Below are positions 58,259 to 64,000 of a DNA stretch of 64,000 nucleotides, piece after piece. Both the position numbers and the translations under genes were made by a program. The DNA comes from Streptomyces violens (lineage in GTDB: Bacteria; Actinomycetota; Actinomycetes; Streptomycetales; Streptomycetaceae). The stretch's first letter is position 1. Each line of letters starts with the position of its first letter. The notes below the pieces were generated by a model. It saw nothing but the letters and a program-made list of their open reading frames with translations. It was not told the origin of the DNA and ran no database searches. Location: positions 124,001 to 188,000 of the forward strand of contig NZ_JOBH01000007.1 in the NCBI RefSeq assembly GCF_000717745.1, written 5' to 3'.

Positions 58259-58341
58259 GCTTCCTCCCACTGATCCCCGTATCGGGCAGCTTGCGGCGAT
58301 GGGCCGAATATACGGCCCACCGCCCGGCGGCGCGCGTCGCG

Positions 58342-59370
58342 TCAGCCGAAGAAGACCCCGGCCTCGGAGTACAGCTTCGGGTCGACCGTCTTCAGCTTCG
58401 CGGTGGCCTCGGCGATCGGCACCCGCACGATGTCCGTACCGCGCAGCGCGACCATCGCCCCGAAGTCGCCGTCGCGCACGGCGTCGATGGCGTGCAGCCC
58501 GAAACGGGTGGCCAGCCAGCGGTCGAAGGCGCTGGGCGTGCCGCCGCGCTGGGTGTGGCCCAGTACGGTCGTGCGCGCCTCCTTGCCCGTGCGCCGCTCG
58601 ATCTCCTTGGCCAGCCACTCCCCCACGCCGGAGAGCCGGACGTGCCCGAAGGAGTCGGTGGAGTCGTCCTTCAGGACCATCTGGCCGTCCTTGGGCATGG
58701 CGCCCTCGGCGACGACCACGATCGGCGCGTACCGCACCTTGAAGCGGGACTCGACCCAGGCGCAGACCTGGTCGATGTCGAAGCGCTGCTCGGGGATGAG
58801 GATGGCGTTGGCGCCGCCGGCCAGGCCCGAGTGGAGTGCGATCCAGCCCGCGTGCCGGCCCATGACCTCCACGACCAGGACCCGCATGTGCGACTCGGCC
58901 GTGGTGTGCAGCCGGTCGATGGCCTCGGTGGCCACGCCCACGGCGGTGTCGAAGCCGAAGGTGTAGTCGGTGGCCGAGAGGTCGTTGTCGATGGTCTTGG
59001 GGACGCCGACGCAGGGCACGCCGTGCTCGGCCGAGAGCCGCGCGGCGACGCCGAGGGTGTCCTCGCCGCCGATCGTGACCAGCGCGTCGACCTCGTGCTT
59101 GGCGAGGTTCTCCTTGATCCGCCGGACGCCCTCCTCCTGCTTGAAGGGGTTGGTGCGCGAGGACCCCAGGATCGTGCCGCCGCGGGGCAGGATGCCGCGG
59201 ACCGCGGGGATGTCCAGGGGGACCGTGTCACCCTCCAGCGGCCCGCGCCAGCCGTCCCGGAAGCCCACGAAGTCGTACTCGTACTCCTGGGTGCCCTTGC
59301 GTACCACCGCCCGGATGACGGCATTCAGACCGGGGCAGTCGCCGCCACCGGTAAGCACTCCTACCCGCAT
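58342..59370 (-). CDS. pfkA: 6-phosphofructokinase (phosphoryl donor uncertain)
   Basis: Commits fructose-6-phosphate to glycolysis. 342 residues. The glycine-rich loop GVLTGGGDCPGLNAVIR, catalytic TIDND at 126-130 and MGRHAGWIA are standard. Donor-determining positions read GGEDT (101-105, Asp104) and PKTIDND (Lys125). An Asp/Lys pair is the pyrophosphate-type signature, yet actinomycete group III enzymes include ATP users, so the donor is not settled by sequence. A Crp-like site lies ~50 bases upstream. In S. coelicolor the homologue is one of several phosphofructokinases. Confidence 0.95.
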   Translation of the reverse strand: MRVGVLTGGGDCPGLNAVIRAVVRKGTQEYEYDFVGFRDGWRGPLEGDTVPLDIPAVRGILPRGGTILGSSRTNPFKQEEGVRRIKENLAKHEVDALVTIGGEDTLGVAARLSAEHGVPCVGVPKTIDNDLSATDYTFGFDTAVGVATEAIDRLHTTAESHMRVLVVEVMGRHAGWIALHSGLAGGANAILIPEQRFDIDQVCAWVESRFKVRYAPIVVVAEGAMPKDGQMVLKDDSTDSFGHVRLSGVGEWLAKEIERRTGKEARTTVLGHTQRGGTPSAFDRWLATRFGLHAIDAVRDGDFGAMVALRGTDIVRVPIAEATAKLKTVDPKLYSEAGVFFG

Positions 59371-59418
59371 CGCTTCTTCCCTTCGTCCCGTGATGGACCG
59401 ACGCGGGTCACGCTAATG

Positions 59419-59432
59419 GTGATCCAGGTCAC
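59419..59432. promoter_or_regulatory. Crp-like site GTGATCCAGGTCAC
   Basis: Perfect GTGA-N6-TCAC dyad matching the Streptomyces Crp motif GTG-N6-GNCAC, 49-62 bases before pfkA and within its only upstream region. Confidence 0.65.
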
Positions 59433-59540
59433 TCAGGAGAGGGGCAAGGGGCTGATTCCGGTGATTTTCCGGGGAGTCGGTGCCGTGCCGTTCACTCGTA
59501 CGAGCGGTCCGTGCCGGGGGCTCAGGGCGTACCGGGCCGC

Positions 59541-60212
59541 TCAGGGCGTGTCGAGGCCGCGCTCTATCGCGTACCGGACGAGCTCGACCCGATTGTGCAG
59601 CTGGAGCTTGCCGAGGGTGTTCTGGACGTGGTTCTGCACCGTGCGGTGCGAGATGACCAGGCGCTCGGCGATCTGCTTGTACGAGAGGCCCTTGGCGACG
59701 AGCCGCAGCACCTCGGTCTCGCGGTCGGTGAGCCGGGGCGCGCCCGGCTCGTCCGCGGTGGCCGGGGCCGGGTCGCTCGCCAGCCGGCGGTACTCCCCCA
59801 GCACCAGCCCGGCCAGGCCCGGGGTGAACACCGGGTCGCCGACGGCGGTGGAGCGGACCGCCTCGATCAGCTCCGCCGTGCTGGCGGACTTGACCAGATA
59901 GCCCGTCGCGCCGGACTTCACGGCCTCCAGCACGTCCGCGTGCTCGCCGCTCGCGGAGAGCACCAGGACCCGCAGCCGGGGGTTGGCGCCGACCAGCTCG
60001 CGGCAGACCTCGACGCCCGGCATCCCCGGGAGGTTGAGGTCCAGGACCAGCACGTCGGGCCCGGCCGCCTGAGCTCTGCGGACCGCCTGCGGACCGTCGC
60101 CCGCGGTCGCGACCACGTCGAACCCGGCCTCGGCCAGGTCCCTGGCCACCGCGTCCCGCCACATCGGGTGGTCGTCGACCACCATGACCTTCACGCCCTG
60201 CGGCTCGCTCAT
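59541..60212 (-). CDS. NarL/FixJ-type response regulator
   Basis: 223 residues from ATG 60212, whose ATGA overlaps the sensor-kinase stop. The receiver domain has Asp13/Asp14, the phosphoacceptor Asp58 in VLVLDLNLPG and a conserved Lys in GYLVKSAS. The C-terminal LuxR-type helix-turn-helix is LTDRETEVLRLVAKGLSYKQIAERLVISHRTVQNHVQNTL (residues ~155-195). The position matches S. coelicolor SCO2120, described, from memory, as MacR, which controls morphology and actinorhodin. That link is by synteny. Confidence 0.95.
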   Translation of the reverse strand: MSEPQGVKVMVVDDHPMWRDAVARDLAEAGFDVVATAGDGPQAVRRAQAAGPDVLVLDLNLPGMPGVEVCRELVGANPRLRVLVLSASGEHADVLEAVKSGATGYLVKSASTAELIEAVRSTAVGDPVFTPGLAGLVLGEYRRLASDPAPATADEPGAPRLTDRETEVLRLVAKGLSYKQIAERLVISHRTVQNHVQNTLGKLQLHNRVELVRYAIERGLDTP

Positions 60213-61591
60213 GCGCCTGCCTTCGCCCGTCGTCCGCCCTCGGGCGCCCCGCCCTTGGGAACCATCAGCTCCACCTCCGTGCCCTGGCCGGGGACCGAGA
60301 TCCACTCGGCGCGGCCGCCGAGGTCCCGCAGCCGCCCCCGGATGGAGAGCGCCACCCCGAGCCGGCCCTCGCGCTCGGCGTCGGCGAGCCGGCCCTCGGG
60401 GATGCCCGGGCCGTCGTCCCGCACCGTCACCAGCACCTCCTCCGGCTCGTCCTCGACCAGGATCCACGCGTGGGCATCGGGCCCCGCGTGCACCCGTACA
60501 TTGTCCAACGCGGCACTGACAGCGGCGGACAGCTCCGCCGCACGGGCAGCGGGGAGCAGCACCGGAGCACCCGGCTCGGAGAAGGTCACCCCGGCGCCCG
60601 CGTGCGGCGCGAGCAGCGCCCGCACGTCGCACGGCTCGTCGGCGAGCGCCTCCTGTCCCTCGGGCACGCAGTTGTCCCCGTACGAGGGCCCGTCCACCTC
60701 GCCGGCCCCGTACGCCGTACCTTCCGTACCTGCCGTGCCCGCCGCGTCCGGAGCCGTCGCCTGCCGCTTCGCGGGCACCAGCCCGCTGGAGACCAGCGTG
60801 CGCAGCGCGACCTCCTGTTCGCCCGCCATCCGGCCCAGCTCCGCCGCCTCGCCGCCGAGCGCGGCGCCGCGCCGCTGCACCATCGCCAGCACCTGGAGCA
60901 CGCTGTCGTGGATGTCGCGGGCCAGCCGCTCGCGCTCGCGGGTGGCCGCCTCGATCTGCAGGGCGCGCGCGAGAGTGCGCTCACTGGCCCTGGCCACCTC
61001 GACGACGTAACCGATCGCCACGCTCGCGACCCACACCAGCAGCACGTTGTGAACGGTGTCGCGGGCGAACTCCTGGCGCTCCACCAGGTTGGCGACCGCC
61101 ACCACCGAGGAGGCACCCGCCGCCCAGCGCCAGCCGCCCTTGATCGCGAAGCCCAGCGCCGCGCCGGCCGTCCATATCGACGGCAGCGTGGGCGCGCCGC
61201 CCACGATGCGCGCGTGCGTGTCGACGAGCGGGGTGAGCAGGATGCCGGCGACCGCGAACGCGAGGTCACCGAAGAGGAAGCGGCGGCTGCACCGCTCCGC
61301 GGAGGTCGTGCAGCGCCAGGTCAGCACCATCCATACCGTGAGCGCCGCCATGTACGCGGCGCCGCCCAACGGGTGCGCGTACTCGGTGTAGTTGAGGGAG
61401 AAGATCACCACGGCGTAGACCAGGGTGAGCACGCGGTACCCCGTCAGCGCCCGCCACAGCGGGAGTTCGACGGACATCCGCAGCACCCGCGGCTGGCGGG
61501 CACGCGCCTTGGCCCCCTCGGCCGTTTCCTCCGCCGCCGTCGTGCTCGCCGTCCCCGCCGCCACGGCCGGTATCCGGTCCTCCGCTGTCAT
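60209..61591 (-). CDS. Sensor histidine kinase (HisKA_3 type)
   Basis: 460 residues from ATG 61591, with GAGGGG nine bases upstream; a GTG three codons earlier sits too close to that site. About five membrane helices lie between 55 and 200 with short loops, so the signal is probably sensed in the membrane. The phosphoacceptor His228 is in LARDIHDSVLQVLAMVQRRG. The ATPase domain has DNVRVHAGPDA and DDGPGIPEGRL. Coupled to the regulator by a 4-base overlap. Confidence 0.95.
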   Translation of the reverse strand: MTAEDRIPAVAAGTASTTAAEETAEGAKARARQPRVLRMSVELPLWRALTGYRVLTLVYAVVIFSLNYTEYAHPLGGAAYMAALTVWMVLTWRCTTSAERCSRRFLFGDLAFAVAGILLTPLVDTHARIVGGAPTLPSIWTAGAALGFAIKGGWRWAAGASSVVAVANLVERQEFARDTVHNVLLVWVASVAIGYVVEVARASERTLARALQIEAATRERERLARDIHDSVLQVLAMVQRRGAALGGEAAELGRMAGEQEVALRTLVSSGLVPAKRQATAPDAAGTAGTEGTAYGAGEVDGPSYGDNCVPEGQEALADEPCDVRALLAPHAGAGVTFSEPGAPVLLPAARAAELSAAVSAALDNVRVHAGPDAHAWILVEDEPEEVLVTVRDDGPGIPEGRLADAEREGRLGVALSIRGRLRDLGGRAEWISVPGQGTEVELMVPKGGAPEGGRRAKAGA

Positions 61592-61615
61592 CTGGCCCAC
61601 CCCCTCGCCGGCCGG

Positions 61616-62356
61616 CTAAGCGCCGGACCCGGACTTCTTCGCCGCCTTCTCCGCCTCGGCCTGCTTCTTGGCGGCCTCGGCGATCTGCCGCTTGGCCGCG
61701 GTCGCGTAGATGTCGACGTACTCCTGGCCCGACAGCTTCATGATCTCGTACATGACCTCGTCGGTGACCGACCGCAGGATGAAGCGGTCGCCCTCCATGC
61801 CGTGGTACCGGCTGAAGTCCAGCGGCTTGCCGATGCGGATGCCGGGCCGGATCATCTTCGGCACGACCTTGCCGGGCGGCTGCACCTTCTCCGTGTCGAT
61901 CATCGCGACCGGGATGACCGGGGCGCCCGTGGCCAGCGCGACGCGCGCGAGGCCGCCCGGCTTACCGCGGTAGAGCCGGCCGTCGGGCGAGCGGGTGCCC
62001 TCGGGGTAGATGCCGAAGAGCTCACCGCGCTCGATGACCTCGATACCGCTCTTGATCGCCGCCTCGCCGGCGCCGCGCCCGCCGGAGCGGTCCACCGGAA
62101 GCTGGCCCACGCCCTTGAAGAACGCGGCGGTCAGCTTGCCCTTCACGCCGGGCGAGGTGAAGTACTCGGCCTTGGCGATGAAGGTGACCTTCCGGTCGAG
62201 CACCGCGGGCAGGAAGAAGGAGTCCGAGAAGGACAGGTGGTTGCTCGCCAGGATCGCGGGCCCCTCGGCGGGGATGTTCTCCAGGCCCTCGACCCAGGGG
62301 CGGAACGCCAGCTTCAGCGAGTTGCCGATGGAAAACTTCATTGCGCCGTAGATCAA
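61616..62356 (-). CDS. 1-acyl-glycerol-3-phosphate acyltransferase (PlsC family)
   Basis: Adds the second acyl chain in phospholipid synthesis. 246 residues. The HX4D catalytic motif is NHLSFSDSFF, with YPEGTRSPDGRLYRGKPG and the C-terminal Lys/Ala-rich helix. The start is uncertain: TTG 62356 has AAGGAG five bases upstream, while ATG 62341 five codons on (MKFSIGNSLKL) has a weak site. Either yields the same core. Confidence 0.92.
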   Translation of the reverse strand: MIYGAMKFSIGNSLKLAFRPWVEGLENIPAEGPAILASNHLSFSDSFFLPAVLDRKVTFIAKAEYFTSPGVKGKLTAAFFKGVGQLPVDRSGGRGAGEAAIKSGIEVIERGELFGIYPEGTRSPDGRLYRGKPGGLARVALATGAPVIPVAMIDTEKVQPPGKVVPKMIRPGIRIGKPLDFSRYHGMEGDRFILRSVTDEVMYEIMKLSGQEYVDIYATAAKRQIAEAAKKQAEAEKAAKKSGSGA

Positions 62357-62580
62357 CGCCACTCCTTCTTGGTCCGACGCAAAGACCTTAACCCGCGCGG
62401 CGGCCCGCCTCCTCACCGTGCGTGGTGCCGCGGCCGCACCCCGCACGGCACACCCTTCCCTGCGGACCTATCCGGGCGGCTGGGCTTTGCGTACCCTGCA
62501 GTTACCAGCTCTCGCCGCAGGCCGGCGCTCTTCCTTGCTTCTATTACGCACGCTTTCCCTTTACCGAACGGAGTCCTCCG

Positions 62581-63366
62581 GTGCCGCTCCTCCCCGGGGC
62601 CGAGCCGTTCCGCCATGAAGGCGGTCGGGTCGGCGTCCTCGTCTGTCACGGCTTCACCGGCTCCCCGCAGTCCGTCCGCCCCTGGGCCGAGTACCTCGCG
62701 GCCCGCGGCCTCACCGTCTCGCTGCCGCTGCTGCCCGGCCACGGCACCCGCTGGCAGGACCTCCAGGTCACCACCTGGCAGGACTGGTACGCGGAGGTGG
62801 ACCGCGAGCTGCGCGCGCTGACCGACAAGTGCGACCAGGTCTTCGTCTGCGGCCTGTCCATGGGCGGCGCGCTGTCGCTGCGGCTGGCCGCCCGGCACGG
62901 CGACGCGATCAGCGGCGTGGCCGTCGTGAACCCGGCGAACAAGGTGCACGACGCGGCGGCCCCGCTGCTGCCGGTGCTGCGCCATCTCGTCCGTACGACC
63001 AGGGGCCTGACCAGCGACATCTGCCAGGCGAACGCGATGGAGACCGGCTACGACCGGGTACCGCTGCACGCCGCGCACTCCGTACGGCAGTTCTTCCGCC
63101 TCGTGGACGCCGAGCTGCCGCAGGTCACCCAGCCGCTGCTGGTGATGACCAGCCCGCAGGACCATGTGGTGCCGCCCGCCGACTCCGAACGCATCATGAG
63201 CCGGGTCTCGTCCAAGGACCTGCGGCAGAAGCTGCTGGAGCGCAGCTATCACGTCGCCACTCTGGACCACGACGCCGAGCAGATCTTCGAGGACACCTAC
63301 GACTTCATCGCCCGCCTCGCACCGGCCGTGAAGGGGGAGGGGACGACCACCAGTGGGGGAGCGTGA
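62581..63366 (+). CDS. Alpha/beta hydrolase (carboxylesterase/monoacylglycerol-lipase-like)
   Basis: 261 residues from GTG 62581 with GGAG upstream. The oxyanion motif is HGFTGSPQSVRPWAEYL, the nucleophile is in CGLSMGGALSLRLA, the acid in TSPQDHVVPP and His in SYHVATLDHD. It resembles the carboxylesterase (Est30-like) group. Overlaps the next gene by 14 bases, and is divergent from the acyltransferase, so a lipid-turnover link is possible. Confidence 0.92.
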   Translation: MPLLPGAEPFRHEGGRVGVLVCHGFTGSPQSVRPWAEYLAARGLTVSLPLLPGHGTRWQDLQVTTWQDWYAEVDRELRALTDKCDQVFVCGLSMGGALSLRLAARHGDAISGVAVVNPANKVHDAAAPLLPVLRHLVRTTRGLTSDICQANAMETGYDRVPLHAAHSVRQFFRLVDAELPQVTQPLLVMTSPQDHVVPPADSERIMSRVSSKDLRQKLLERSYHVATLDHDAEQIFEDTYDFIARLAPAVKGEGTTTSGGA

Positions 63367-64000
63367 CCCGCGCGATCCTCTGGACGAGGACGCCGCCTGG
63401 GCAGAGATCGTGGCCTCCTACGGGGAGGAGCCGGCCTTTCCCGCGCCCGAGGACCGGCCGTCCGCGCCCGTCTCGGTGCGGCCGGAGGCCGGGGAACCGG
63501 AGCGCCCGGTGACGGACCTGGACCTGGAGAAGGGCCTGGAGAACTGGGAGAAGGGGCTGGGCCTGGAGAAGAAGCCGGAGGAAGGTCCGGACGCGGCGCG
63601 GGAGAAGACGGCCGAGGCGCCGCAGCCGGGTGCCGGTGACGAGGCGGCCGGTGACGCGCCGCCCGCCGAGCGGCCGGAGAGCGGTTCCGCCGGCCGGCCC
63701 GGGGACGCCTCCGGTGACCGGCCCGGCAGCTTCATCGTGTACGCGCCGGGCGTCGGGCCGAGCGCCGGGCCTCGCGACTGGTCGGCCGACGAGCCCTCCG
63801 ACGAAGACTTCGACGAGGACGACGAGGGCCACTTCACCCCGCCCGAGCCGCCGCCGCTGCCACAGGCCGACGTGACGACCAAGTTCGCCTGGATCGCGGT
63901 GCTGGGCGGGCCGCTGCTGCTGATCCTGATGATGATCCTGCAGCAGCCGGTGACGTGGTGGATCACCACGCTGGGGATCGGCGGGTTCCTGGGCGGTTTC
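63353..64000 (+). CDS. Acidic membrane protein of unknown function (cut by window end)
   Basis: 216 codons visible from GTG 63353 (MGERDPRDPLDEDAAWAEI) to the window end, open throughout. Residues 1-170 are acidic and Pro/Gly/Glu-rich with no recognised domain (DWSADEPSDEDFDEDDEG). Two hydrophobic segments follow (FAWIAVLGGPLLLILMMI and the partial WWITTLGIGGFLGGF). It resembles conserved Streptomyces membrane proteins of unknown function encoded after this esterase. Coupled to it by a 14-base overlap. Confidence 0.85.
   Translation, partial: MGERDPRDPLDEDAAWAEIVASYGEEPAFPAPEDRPSAPVSVRPEAGEPERPVTDLDLEKGLENWEKGLGLEKKPEEGPDAAREKTAEAPQPGAGDEAAGDAPPAERPESGSAGRPGDASGDRPGSFIVYAPGVGPSAGPRDWSADEPSDEDFDEDDEGHFTPPEPPPLPQADVTTKFAWIAVLGGPLLLILMMILQQPVTWWITTLGIGGFLGGF

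Noticed and set aside
59520..59549. Two copies of GCTCAGGGCGT at the response-regulator 3' end as a functional repeat
   Set aside because: The second copy includes the stop codon, and no further copies were seen; probably a small local duplication without function.

Overview
The window comes from the chromosome of a Streptomyces species or a very close relative. The base composition is very GC-rich, GTG starts and 4-base ATGA/GTGA overlaps are common, DivIVA/SepF/FtsZ sit together, and the gene order matches, from memory, the conserved core region of Streptomyces coelicolor around SCO2073 to SCO2125. I see no rRNA, tRNA, insertion sequence, prophage or CRISPR array. This is core chromosome, so most of the novelty lies in regulatory sites and in a few odd proteins.

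Layout. (1) 1-2.7 kb, minus strand: an RluD-type pseudouridine synthase (cut by the window edge), the lipoprotein signal peptidase LspA, and a TraR/DksA zinc-finger protein with a long Lys/Ala-rich arm. (2) 3.0-6.4 kb, plus strand: ileS behind a translational T-box leader. Its class I signature is GXHH rather than HXGH. (3) 6.7-24.7 kb, minus strand: the division and cell-wall (dcw) cluster, read from high to low coordinates as rsmH, ftsL-like, ftsI, murE, murF, mraY, murD, ftsW, murG, ftsQ, ftsZ, pgeF/ylmD, yggS/ylmE, sepF, yggT/ylmG, divIVA. mraZ, murC, ddl and ftsA are not present here. (4) 25.2-31 kb, plus strand: a beta-carbonic anhydrase, then a coupled MoxR ATPase / DUF58 / transglutaminase trio; the last gene carries a rare TTA codon. 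(5) 31.1-37.4 kb: a DUF3040 protein, a methyltransferase and a HEPN-domain protein on the minus strand, divergent from an ABC-ATPase-like protein, a YhgE/Pip membrane protein and a TetR regulator. (6) 37.4-37.8 kb: a G-run repeat tract and a U-tract terminator. (7) 37.9-46.6 kb: an FAD oxidoreductase, a repeat-rich membrane protein, metF, thiE, an Rv2175c-type regulator, a second FAD oxidoreductase, and a TPP riboswitch driving thiO-thiS-thiG. (8) 46.8-51.3 kb: a PASTA Ser/Thr kinase, endonuclease IV, a sulfite-oxidase-like protein, bacterioferritin and its Bfd-type ferredoxin behind an iron box. (9) 51.5-58.3 kb: class II DAHP synthase, a MocR-type regulator divergent from an alpha/beta hydrolase, then trpL with an attenuator and a fused anthranilate synthase, overlapping tail-to-tail with a D-2-hydroxyacid dehydrogenase. 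(10) 58.3-64 kb: a phosphofructokinase with a Crp-like site upstream, a NarL-type two-component pair, a lysophospholipid acyltransferase, an esterase-like hydrolase and the start of an acidic membrane protein cut by the window end.

How they work together. The dcw block makes lipid-II precursors (MurE/F/D, MraY, MurG), polymerises and cross-links them at the septum (FtsW, FtsI) and builds the septal ring and polar growth apparatus (FtsZ, SepF, FtsQ, FtsL-like, DivIVA). Several small circuits can be read directly from the DNA: the ileS T-box, the TPP riboswitch, the trp attenuator, the iron box before bfd, a direct-repeat operator between the MocR and hydrolase genes, and a Crp-like site before pfkA. 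The least explained unit is the 33-37.4 kb group. There a motif-degenerate ABC-type ATPase overlaps a YhgE/Pip permease gene, is followed by a TetR regulator, has a TetR-like operator, and faces a HEPN protein carrying an R-x4-H motif.
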